Shown here piece by piece: positions 41,501-55,100 of a stretch of 64,000 bases of DNA. The stretch's first letter is position 1. Each line of letters opens with the position of its first letter. The DNA lies in contig JAEMBT020000004.1 in assembly GCA_018873245.2 (NCBI GenBank), positions 10,846,652 to 10,910,651 of the forward strand, given 5' to 3'. The translations under genes and the position numbers were made by a program. The DNA is from Archegozetes longisetosus. Lineage: Eukaryota; Arthropoda; Arachnida; Sarcoptiformes; Trhypochthoniidae. Below the pieces are notes generated by a model. The model did not search any database, was not told where the DNA came from, and saw only the letters and a list, made by a program, of their open reading frames with translations.

Positions 41501-44500
41501 TGTGAACAAAATATTAAAAATTAGATTTATTTCGATTGACTAACTTATAGTGATTCTCTCAAAGTAATTCAATCTAAGAACGACGAACAAGTGAAAAAGC
41601 GAACTCTTTTGAAGAAAACTAGATTGAGTTATAGCGAGAAAATTAAGAATTTGTTGTGATTTTTTCATTGAATCACTCTCTGGTCAGTAATTGAATTTGA
41701 AATGAAGTGATGCTATAGTTTTCTACAAAGATCGAGCACATGCAATTATTGAAAGCCATAACATTATTACTTGAGTAAATAAATCTCCAAACCTTTTGTA
41801 CTGCTGTGAATAACATGAACAAATTTAGAAAAGTTATCGCCTAAGACAGATTAAACAAGTTGGTTTACATTTTAGTGATTCACCTAACATTGGATTAGTA
41901 TTATATTTTTCAATTAAAATAATACAAATGAAAGGTTAATCTGATTTTGGTTTTATGTTTGTTGAAGACAATTGTTTAACTGCGGTCTGCAAAGCGCTTA
42001 AACAAATGAATAATTGAAAAATAATGTTAGAAAGGACTGTATTCTTTCAATGCAACTCTATATCTACTGTATTTTTGTTTTTGAATTTTTCAAACATCTG
42101 TAACCCGTAATAGTAGTTGACATGAAATTGATTCGACAGCATTGAGAAAATGAAACCATATTTTAGGGAAGGCTTAATGACTTTGAATAGTATTCATTTT
42201 GAATGAACAATAGCATCGCATCGTACGAAGCCTTTGAAGCAGAGAATGGATAAGTGGATACGCCTCTTGCGTTTCATCAGTGATCATGACATGCCAATTA
42301 TATTATTTGATTAAATTATTGTTAGTTCCGTTGCTTAATTTTGCTTTTCCTGTTTTGCAAAACAATATTCAAATGGATCTCTTTATATAAATTACTTTTA
42401 TTGAACAAATTCTTCAAATTGGTCATTAACTAAATGCCGACCAACAGCTCCTTTAATTGTTATTCAAGTAGTATATCAGTTATCAGTCAGGATTTCAACA
42501 GTTCTGAATTGAAATTTTTCGGTTATAGAAAATCTCGATTGAGATATAGATAAAAATGATTTGAACGTTTAGATTATAACAACGTATGAAAGTGTGAAAC
42601 TGGATAATAAAAATTTAACAAATAAACTGTTGTTAGTAAGAAGACTGAACGTGGTGTGTGTTAAATAGCAGCTAACCATTAATGCAGCTTAAATCTTATG
42701 TAATTTGAAGTAATTTTTATGTTTTTTTAAATAGCAGAAACTTTGAAAGCATTGAATAATTAGTGTAAAATTAACCGTCACATTGAAGCAGACCTATATT
42801 TTGAAACAAAATATTTCTATTATAACCACTTTCTGCCACTCCAACACTAAGATGGAAGTCCATATTTAATATTTATTGCTCGTTCGACTGGAATTAGGTT
42901 AGTCTAGTAGTACTTCTGTAGAAAAGTATTGTATGCGTAGATGCAAAGGTCATCCAATCAATCGAAACAATCGAATGAACCATAAATAAGAATAAATATT
43001 GCGAATACATTACTGTTTTGGTATGAATTAAGCGAAACAGCGGCAGACTTTTAGTGTTTCTAGAATGTTAAGCTGGATTACAACCGCTATATTGCCAAGA
43101 TTGAGGTTCATTTAACCTAAGCTTCAAATTATGATTACCTCTAAAGATCTAGTAGAGAATGCAGACTCAAGTTAATTAACTCACTTTAATTAGCAGCTTG
43201 AAATTTTTCAAAAGTCCTACTCAACTTTCTTTCAACAGTTTGGATGTGCCGTAAAATAGCTGCTCCGTAAAAATCAAATTCAAAAGTTACTACAGACCAG
43301 TAGATACAAATTTTTAAGCTTATATAGATTTTAATAGAATTATTAATTGACTACTTATAGTTCGCGTTCTCTATTAGATTCTTAGAAGATAGCTGTTGTA
43401 AATTTATAGTTTTTCATTTACCAAAAAGTGTATTTGTAAATATTAAACTGTAAAAATCAACTATAAATTCAAATGCGGCCAATCTTATTTGACCATCAGT
43501 TGAGGTTTAAGAAACATGTGTACTTACACACCAAATGCGTTATTAAAAATTATTGATATAGAAAATCATGTCAAAATGTGAAGGCTTCAAATTCCAACAA
43601 GATTTTTCAGAAATCTAGTATTATAGATGAGGAATTTTTGTTCACTGTACAAACATTGTGTTTGGTTTTTCTACTGAATATTTAATTCTCTATTATGTGA
43701 TGCATCTCTGAAAATATTGAGGTGTGTTTTAAATGAATAAATCGATACGAATAATAATGTATTGTGCATTTCAGGTTTAAAAACACTTTTTATTGCATCG
43801 AAACTCTTACTATATTATGTCATTCAACTTATGTTTGAATGAATACTGAGATATAATAAGCTCATCAATCAATCTTTTATTGTTGCCATTGATTTGTGTT
43901 ATTCAATATCGCATTCGTCACCACAGTATGTGATCAGTATGTGATCCTGTCAATACAAAAACTCTTTAGCATTACTGTACTTATCTATTGAGCTCTTAAC
44001 TAGATTCTTATAAAGTATACTTTATTAAATTACACTCTTTTATTATAGGAAATATTATTAAAGGCTATTCAATATTCAATACTCTAATGTACAGTGGATT
44101 GAAAAAGTTTTGCAAAAATTGCATTGCATAATATTGCAAAAATGCTTTACAGGTAAGTATAAGTCTTCGAACAAAAATTGTCTAAATTTGATTGACGCAC
44201 TCAATTCAATTCAATTATTCAATTTAAATTTAAGTCAATTCGATTGTATTTCGTCTTATATGTGATAAATTCATAGTGTAATCATTTGATGATGTTTTAA
44301 GAAATAAATTAGAAGGTACTTAACTTAAAAATTATAGAAATATTGCTAGATATCTAAAATTGTGTGCAATTGTTCTGCTATGTGAATATGATGGGCAACT
44401 ATGATATATTATACCTTAGGAAATATGAGTTATGTTATCACTTCATAAGATTAAGCTTATTAATAGTTAAGCTCAATTCCTCTGTGAATAAGAAGTGAAC

Positions 44501-47500
44501 AAATATTTCAATTAACTCGAACGTGAAAAACTCGAATTGATATTAATTGATAGAAACAGAGAATAGCTCGATAGGAGACATAACGAAAAAGTCTGTCAAA
44601 AGAATGTGTTTCATGACTTTTAGTTCCTTTAGTATGTGACAGATTCATTGTTAGCAGCTCTGAGACATTGTTGATCACTCAAATGTTAAATTAATGCCTG
44701 ACAAACAGATTTAATTAAAAGTATCTTATATTGTAAGAAAGTGAAACAAATTAAAGTTCACTTCAGTCATTGTCAAAGGAAAGGCTGCTATTATTGACTA
44801 ATTAGAGAACTCGAGAAATGGATTCACTCGACAAGAATAATGACTCCATCTTTAAGTAATGGTTCTCCGTTTTTAAACTAGCCAAAATACTTGCAATATT
44901 TGTTTGTTTAGTCTAAAAAATCTTTGCGATTATATCGAAATATGAATGCAAACTTTTGAAACAAAATAGAAACCGTTAAATATTTTAGATAAAAGTTTAA
45001 TATTAAAAAATTTAATTCGATTCAGGCTATTAGATAAATACTGTTCTCGAATAAAGGCACTATTCTTTAAGATGTTCCGAAAAGTTTTTCGTATTTAAAT
45101 GATGTTTTGGTCGCACAGTCTTTAGTTAGTAATCTTTGAGCAATAGATCCGCACTGGACTATTGTAATGATGCTCTCGTGAACTTTCAAATTTCCTGAAC
45201 AGCCAAAAGACCTTCCTGTGTGCCAAAGCAAAGGAACTGATATTCTGTTCACACTAAGCAAAACCATTCACTTAATTCGAATTCTTCCGGAGATAAAGCT
45301 TGAAAAATTTTCAAATTAGATCATATTCCAATATTTTATTGATGATTACACGAAAAACACTTACGATGAATAGAATTAGAAAATTAGATTAGTTAGAATA
45401 AGCATTTGTTTCATCAGATTCATTTATGCATCATAATGTTCTCTCACAATCTGTAAAATTTAAGCTTAAAAACTTCTGCATAAATGAAGACTAAACTGCG
45501 TTTTCTCTAACAGAATCTGATTGATAAATTATGTGATCACAACCAGAACTACTTTTATACCAAGTAATAACAATATACTGCAGAATGTGCTATATTTTTA
45601 AAATTTCACACATATAAAGTTGACGCACTCGATGTCAATTCAATTAAACTGTTAAAATTGAATAAGAATACTATTGAAAAATTGATAATTCATTTGCAAT
45701 ATTTTGTAATTATAGTAATAGACATCCGAAGTTTGAAATTTAATTATTATTAACTTTTGTTCGCACTTCATATAATGTTTATTACCTTTTTCTTCGAAGT
45801 ATATTTATTTTTTGAGTTTAAAAACTTTCTAAAAGCCTGACATTACTTTTAATATTGCATTTAAAGCCAACTTAAAAAATGTAATGATAGTCTCCTAAGC
45901 GTTTGATTTGTTGAATTGAGGCCGACGTGAGATAAGATTGAGCTGAAATCATAAAGAACATGATTACGGCTAACTTTTAGCAGAAGGAGTGAATTGTTGG
46001 GTATTATGTTGTCGAAAGTACATCATATAATAATAGTGTTGGCAATACTAGCATATCTCTGTTGATAAATATGGTTTTTTCATGCGCACCATTTCCGTAA
46101 ATGGAAACTAAAGACCGATCATCATTCTTAAATTGTTGCTCAACAACTGGCGAACAAGTATTTGTTTATCATATTTGAGCTAAACACTCGAGTTCTGCTA
46201 AAATCATAATCAGATTCTTTATTATTATGTCCAACTGTTTTTGTACGCAATTTGTAACGATTGCTATTGTCCGACGGTCACTATAAATGTAAATTAAACA
46301 TATCGGAAAAAGCAATCAACGCCAACAAAGGTGTAAACACCAGAAAGAGTCGGCTATAACTCACAAGTTTTGGTCAAAGGCGACAATTTAGCCTAGAAGA
46401 ACATAGTGAATGAGTTTCTTTATATGTTAGAACTTGTATTCCCTAAAAATGCGGATCACGACAAATAATTTGATCGCTTTGAATGAACTTCACGTACTCT
46501 GAACCTCCGATTCACTGATTCTCATTGCTATAAAAGTGGCGGATCTGAATAGAAAATTGCATTTTAATGTTCAATAAAATCATTAAAAAATAAAATTCGG
46601 TATAAATTTGTTTTATAAATATATTGGAATGGATTTGAGAGCGCACTCGACAAGACTTGAATTGATGTTTAATTTGCGTTTTGCATACGCCACCGTTCGA
46701 TTACTTAAGCCAGTCTTACATATGATATCGCCAAAGATATGGCGTTTAAATCGTTCAAAAGGATAGCGTACGTCTTTTTACCATTAATGGTGATCATTTT
46801 TACAATATCTCAAACATGTCACTCATACTTGAAGAATGTGTTGTTTTCTATAAAAATAATTAGGATCAAAAATATCATTAGTATAATATAGATGTGGATG
46901 CTCTCTGCACGTGCTCTCAATGCAGCATGACTTAACGTGACAATACATAAAATTAGGTTTATTTGATTGTTCGATTTTTGTTGACAAAAAGCTGTAGAGT
47001 TACAAAAGTCAATATATTGTTTTGTTTTCAGATATAAGTTAGAAAAAGTTTGTATATTTGCTAGAAGACTGTTATGTGTTTACTTTTATTCTTCTAATCC
47101 ACATTCTGATCGCATTAAGGCACTAAGACATGATGACAGAGTGTTGAATATAAATTGGTTTTGGGAATGCAATTCCCCTATTAGTTTAGTCGTGAGGCAT
47201 AGACTTATCATTAAAGTAATACTTAAAATGCAATCGTCTTTACACAACTATCTGTTTAACATGCAACCATATTATTGTCGTGCGAATATTTTTTTTGCTA
47301 AATTCAATTTTATAGACGGTCGAACAATTGAACAAATTAGTTGAGCGCTGCAACTGTAATCAATGATTCAAACCTCATAAGCCTAGTAACAAGTAAAGAC
47401 ACCGTACATTCAAATAATTACTTCATTTGATTATTACAACTATTTTTTCCTAAACAAATCTCATTACTCAAAACTTCTCAAACCGTTATATAACTTGCTT

Positions 47501-50500
47501 TTAGAAACTTAACTAAAAACTAGAGGAAAAGATTAACCAAACGTTAGTTAGAAAACAAAATTTGAATAATAATTACTTTTTTCTTAATCAAAATGAGCCG
47601 CTAAAAAGTTCAATAAATAGTGAGAACGCTGCAAAATACAAGTTGTTGAGAAATGAAAGGAAGCCAAGTGAGTTATAACCAGTTTGTTTGTCAAATGTAA
47701 CTTTATGTTAGCCAAATTGGATGTTTTGCTGCAAAAATTCGTATCAAAATAAATGTGATGCAAACAGCAGGAGTACTAAAACATTTCTCTAGACTTCCTA
47801 TTAAATTTAAACATTATTTTTGTGCAGTTTGCTATTAGTTTTAATGGCCATTTTTAGCAGGACTAAGGATATTCGAAGCAATACTATGCAATTATAAATT
47901 CAATTTTAATCGATATATGAAAAGGCGCCATTTCAATTATTTTCTATACCAATAGTTATCTCAAAACAAAAGCAAAGTTCATCAAACACTTTACTCTGAT
48001 TTATATTTCAAATAAATTCAGAATAATTTGCTGAACATATCTTATAGAAAGACAAACGTATAAACTGATAAAACTCAATGATGAGAAAATTTGAAAGTTT
48101 ATTACTTATCTACAAATAGATAAAAAATATTTGCATTAAAATGAAACTTAGTTTTTTGTGCCTTTAAAAGTATAAAAACACATTATTTTTTATTAAAATG
48201 TGTTCATCTCAGAGTAAACTGAAAGACTGCAAATAACAGATTTTATGTGATTTGAGAATTCAAACAAAATGAAAAAAGAGAAAAATGCATTTGGATGTTA
48301 GCCATACAAATGGTAATATTGCTTACACAGTAAAATAGAGATATTTTGATGACATTCACGGCAGGCTTATATTCATAATATGATGGACTGCAATGAAGTG
48401 AATGTGAAGTCACATAACCACTTGAATTATGTGATGAAGCACTAAAGCACTATCACTTAATTAAATGACTGCCATTCATCGCATACTGATTCCATGATTT
48501 TACCAAATTGTCCCAAATACTTGTTTTGTTGTATTGTGTTAATAAATCGCGTATTAAGTTATACTTAAATATATAACAAATCTACTCTCCCTACATTTGT
48601 TTTGCTCTTCAAATCAGATCTCTCAGCATAATTCAATACTTTTCTCATAGAAGTCCAATCTTTTAGATCAATAAACTATTTGTTTTCAGACTTAAACCTT
48701 CTTTTATATAAATTGGTTTTTAAGAAGAAACATTTGACCTTATATTGAGATTTATATAAAATGAAACTAATGAGGAACCCTAAGTTAGTATTTTGATGGA
48801 CTAAGCTTAGGTGTGTACCTGTTTTGTAATTTGATCTTTGTTTGGCGCAAAATCGTTAATAATAAAGAGGCTAATACTAGCCAAGAGTTGTTGTGATGAT
48901 GTGTTCTAACATCAAATGTTGGATTTGACGAGTGATTTGTTAATCATGTGCCATTTTAGGTCTCTCCTGAGATACTGAGTTTATTCTCTCTAACGGAAAA
49001 TGTTAGCTATATATCACTTAAGTTTGTGATTGCTTCAGAAGATTGTTTGCAAACAAAAAACAATTCAGAATATTTAAATAGAAATATTTGCTTAGAAATA
49101 AGGCAATAAACAAAGTTTGCTTTATTTTCTAAATGATGATAAATGTGTTCAATTTCTAGTCGTACACGAAATTTCCCTTTAGATCCATATTCAATATTTA
49201 AGTGCTCCGATATTACACAGATAATACAGTAGAAACTGCGAGGGCATCAACGCATTTAAGGGATAAGTCGTGGACGGAATACAAAATGTTCTCCTTTTCA
49301 CTGAGTTTACAGGAGATAAGCAAAAAAGTGCTCTAATGTTTTGTCCTTTAACTTTACAGGTTTTTCATGTCGTATACTGTATTGATTTTTCTGTTTGGAG
49401 AATTTCTCGAGACCTAATATACTAGTAAATAGAGTTTAAATTCTTCTGATGCATATTATCAAAGATAAAGGACTGGTATTGGGTGTAATTTGTTTTATGC
49501 ATGATTTATATAAAATTCTGATAAAATGGAATTTTTTTCATAAATAAGAATTTTTGGCTATAGGATAAGCCATTAAATTCATACCATTAGTATCTGAACA
49601 ATAAAGCTTCCATTTTATTTGAGGTTATCTTTAAATTGTTGTTCATGTGGAGCAGTTGTATAAGAAAACAAAATATATTCTGTTTCTATGTATCCAAATT
49701 GAATAGCGAGAAAATAATGAACTTAATGGATTTACATTAATCATAACTCAAAACATCATTGATTATAAACAGAAGTCGGGCTATAATCCCACTGCACATT
49801 TTTAAACTATTCAATCTAATCATGCTTACAAATATTTTTAAAGCAAAATCCGATTCATTATTCTTTAATCAACTTTTTATTGATAGGAATCCAGTGAAAA
49901 ATGCTCGAATGATAAAATAGATCCTATTTGAGCTGAACTTCAATGTTATTGCAACCAATTTGGGGGTTTTAGCTGTACTCTATTTCTAGTTACGACGCTC
50001 ATTATAAGAGAAAGGTAGTCATTTCAAAGGCTATTTTCGTCAATGTATTAAAACATGTTTTTGGGAAAACTAATATTATAAATAATTCTGAAAGAAAATG
50101 TTTGCTTTCAAAATCTCACAAACTCTATTTAGATTTGTTTCGTGAGCTGATGCGCCAATTCTGAAATAAAACTGACGAAAAAATGTGACAATCATTTGTG
50201 GTACAGTAACGATATTCCAACTATTTATTCGAATATCAATTTATTTGTAATGAATGACTTTTCTAACGCTTCAGTAGCAGTGTGATTGTGATTGTGATTG
50301 TGATCGTCGAGCCTTTGTCCAGTAACAATTTCACAAATGTTTGAATTTTTGGTGTCAACTGAGCCAAACATTTGAACACTAAACCAAAGTACGAGCAAAA
50401 TTGGCATTGGTATGAGATTTTCATTCTCGTTTAATATTTGTGTGATTATAAAGTTTGTCTATGAAATAAAAATATTACAGTTCAAAACTCGAAATATGAA

Positions 50501-52116
50501 AAGTTATTAAAAATTTGAATCATTGCTAAACTCGTCCTAAGATTCGAATGATATAAACTTTTACATGAGAAAAGTTTGAACTTTAAATAGAAAAATGCTT
50601 TTGATATATGCACTTAACATATATATTGCATATATAATTCTACGAAAATTGATTTTTCTATCAGTTCCTTTGATAATAAACTTGAGAAAAAGAATTGAAG
50701 GCTATTCACAGAATGCTATCATAATAAACTTTTTTGGGTTACGATAAAATGGGAAAAGTTTAGTCCAATAAATCGATACTGAAGGGCAAATGGAAATGTA
50801 TACTCGATGTGCATCTTTCACTAACTTCTGGCACTTCATATTTCGCTTTGAATTTGCAGCCAAACAAAACACTTTTAAAATAATCAAAATTTCATTGAAA
50901 CACTAATTACAACTCGCGATAGTTTTAACTGAGAACCAATCATTTAAAAAGATACATCAAATGATGACTTTAAGTTATTGACTGTATGAAAGCTTTTATT
51001 AAGTTCTTATTTGAATTTTTCAAACTTATGGTTTGATTATTTCAAATTTCGTAGTAAATAAAGATTCATTTTGCTCCCAAAACAATCAATAATAACTGTA
51101 AAGATTAAACACAAAATCATTCTAAAGGTAATTTTTACAAAATTTGAACGGACTTTATTCGGTAAATTAGAGCTAAATATAACTTTGAGAATGAAACTAT
51201 GAAAGGCATCAAGTGATCCGGTCTCTCAACTGGTTTGACTTTTCTTTTAAATGGCTTTATTTTGGTGACTGTGATTTTTCCCAAGTCATTTCTTTAACAT
51301 TTAGCCACTTTGACGTTCTCTTGGTTTGCCTTAAATAAATCAGATTTTTGGCGATGTTATTCGCAAATAATAAACAGTTTTCTGATAGAAATGTTCGTCT
51401 ATTCAATCAAAGAGTCTTTCACTCGCGAAAGTTGGGAACAGATGTGATTGTGTTTTATAGATATTTTTTGGACATTATGGGTCACTCTCAGACTAATACT
51501 ACATAAGATATTAACTGTGTTGGCCGTAAGAGCTCTGTACACACTTCACTTAATGATTACTTCTCTATCTCTTCTATCATTGACTAAAGTGCTGATCAAA
51601 GATAATGTTTCTTTCAAACAAAAATAAGAGCTCATCACAAAATATCTAAAACCGGAAGCTCATTCACTTCTGGTTGAGCTTTTTTTCAGAAACTTCACGA
51701 AGAGGATTACAATTTTCGAATAATGTCAAATCATGTCAATGCGAATCATCGTCGATAATCAAGTTTTATGTGACCAACAATTCTATGTTCAACTTAGAAA
51801 AGTTTGGCAAATATTTATCTGATCACTCTTTGAAACTTCCTTCTACAACAAAGAAATCAGTTTGTTTGAGGAATTTGATCTTCAATTTTCAATAAAATGT
51901 TTTATTTGACTTCAATCTTATGTACGATGTTTTGTAAATGAATTGTGTGTTGAGCTTATTTCTATAGATGTTATCCATATAAAACATGTTCCACTGAATA
52001 AACCTTCATTTCTCGCCTGTTTGACTGATTCGAGAAAAGATTAATCAAATGAATATCAAATAATAATAACATCTAAAGTCCAGACAAAAAGCAATCAATT
52101 TTAAGGTGAAAGCTAG

Positions 52117-52157
<41 letters not shown>

Positions 52158-55100
52158 TGACTGAAAAGTCCAATTTAATGGGTTTGCGTTGAACTTAATA
52201 AAACATAAAGGGTTTCACTCATAACTTGTACAAAAGAATGGGTACAATTTATTACTGTCACATTATATGACATATAAATCATAAAATAGATTAATGACAG
52301 AGCAATGTCTAATACTCAACGTAATAAACAATTTTATTGAATATTTTATTTACAAATCTCACTAATAGCCCATTGCAATGCACAACAGGATCCTATGTTT
52401 TATATGAATCATTATATGATAAAGTATTTTATTTGGAACAGGTGTACCAGGAATCAAGTTGAGAACTGTTAGCATTCACAGAGACCGTTCAGGTATACAT
52501 TCAGCGTTTCTTATTACTGGAATTCAAGTTCAATACTCCTCTGTTTCTCTTTTGAAATATACACCTAAAACCACTTTATTTCCTATGTTTACCTCACTTC
52601 TAATTTATTGGCTCGACTCTACAATTTTAAAACATGTTATTATTGTTATCAGCTTCACATCTATTTGCATACATGACTAACTTGATCAATATTTCATATG
52701 AATTTTTCTGAGCCCTTTAGACTGAGCTTTAACTAACAACAATTGAATTATTCAGAATGTTTTAGTCTAATTAGTTTGTTTCTAAAACAAAAGAAATTAA
52801 AAATTAATTAAACTTTTCTACTTGAGAACGAAACAGATTAGAGACTTGATGCTCAAAGATTCGTAATCACATTAATGCCTCCTTTATTTACATTTAATAT
52901 TATTTTTTTAACTCTTGTCTAAACACTTCTAGAGTTTTAATAAAACAATTCAGCTTCAATAGTTTACGTGTGGCAAAACTTAAATCACATGAAACATGCT
53001 GCACCTAGTTATTAATGACTTTTTATTATTAAGCCACTTACTCAGTTAATAACATTAGAGTATCATTTTTAAGAGCCAGAGTAAAATCAACTCAACATTT
53101 TTCTACTTCAAGATTAGCACAAAAATAAGCTCAATTTTTTCCATTTTATCAATTATGCCATTTTTATGGAGTAAGTGCTACTTCAAACTTAAGTCAAATT
53201 TGAATAGCTTAACCTTAAGGATTTAACTTTTCAAGCACTCAAGTGATTTGTATAAAATCTTAATTTTTCTTCTTTTAGCTTCGATTACATATTTTGCAAT
53301 CAAATATTTCGAAAGCCTCGAACAGCTCACAATTTCACTATAGAGACCAAGACGTCAACTCAAATTTGTTTTTACAAAAAATGAATGCGACTATTACGCA
53401 TAAATATATACTTTTTGAAATTTTTCATACTAGAATCGAGAGACGAAACGATTTTCAAGTTCAAAATATGTTGAAATCAGTGAATATGCCTGAGGCAACT
53501 GAATAAAAAAGTTTTTTGATGAAAAGGTTTAAAAACGAAAGCTTAAAGCGTAATTGACTAAAAACCAAACAAACATATTAATCATTTTAATCGAAGTGTA
53601 ATTAATTTGATCATATGATAAATGTTTGATCAGAGTTTTTGACAAAACCATATTAAAGAAATTAAGTTAATCTAATTTTGTAACAGCAGTGCCGCCACAG
53701 TTCGACTCATGGGATTTATCTGTCGTTTTGTTGTTTCATATATCAAAATTAATCTGAATTTCAAAATTATAGCATGTTTTCATATCGCTGCCCATCATAT
53801 CAGTGTTACTCACAGAATGGCTCGCGGACCGAATTTGATTTAGACTTGGTCCGCGAAGGAGCCAAGGCTTACGTGACTCAACTATATTGAACTATATGTC
53901 AGCTTAATCATAAAGCTCTGTTCGTATATGTTATCTTATAGTAGTAGAGTATGCATATTTTGGGAATTAGTCCGCGAGTAGAAAAATTTATACAATTATT
54001 CATTATTTTAGGAATATTCCCTAAAGAGCTCATATTCAAATCATATGTTGTGAAAGTAATTAAACTTTTTGCGAAGTCTTTCGCTCAAACGACTCAATAT
54101 GATAAAATCAATGAAAATGTATGAATGCTTTAATAATTTTATGTATGAAGAAAAATATAAATTGAGAATATTCTTGGAAAAACTATCATAAGTAAGTATA
54201 CTTCGAAAACATAGGGGATATATCACAAGATATATGGTGTATATTACAAGAACGAGCAAATTGAATCATTCTTCAGTTTTATTCAGCTGTTTTTCACTAA
54301 ATAAAAAATTTTGAAAATTACTCATTAAATGAAGAAACTACTCATTTATCATTTTAGGATTTAATATGCAAAGAGTCAACATCTAAACTATAGATAAGAT
54401 ACTGCGTAAAAACATTGCAATTTGCGAAATGAAAAATAATTAGCTAATTGAGGCAAATCGAAAGTATTCACATATTCGCTGAGTTTAGTGTCTCTTTTGA
54501 AGAGCATTAGAGTGGATGAACGAATCCCTTCTCCCTTTTATACTGTACTCTTATCGGTTTCATTTAATGTCATACATAAGTTTATTTATATTATTTATGA
54601 TATCGATTATGCTTTAGTTAATGCTACAACTTATAAAATTGTTGGTATATTCAGATAATAATCTGTTTGAACATCTATTTTTTATAAACTGTACACATTG
54701 TTAGTGAACTTTCACTATTTACTCCTATTCATTCAATTTAAAGATGACCCAATATTTTTCAAACATTCAAATACTTCAAACACAGCTTTTTTCAGAAATG
54801 CATTTCTTTTGTTTTGATTCATTCTTCAAATGAATGCCTTAGCAAATAAACATTTGACGAACTGATGAGCATTGAAAGATTCAATTGTTTGCACGACAAC
54901 TAAATTATAACGTTTAAGTCTATTTCTTCTAGTGAAGAATAAAAATAATCTTATTTTGGTTTGACTTTGTAACAATGAATAATTGTTGTTCATTATACAA
55001 ATGTCGAAATTTATTTTCTTCTACTTCTATTGGATGAAAGTTAGAAAGAACTTGTACAGTAAACCAGAATAATTGATTGCTACCAAAAGTTGAACAAAAC

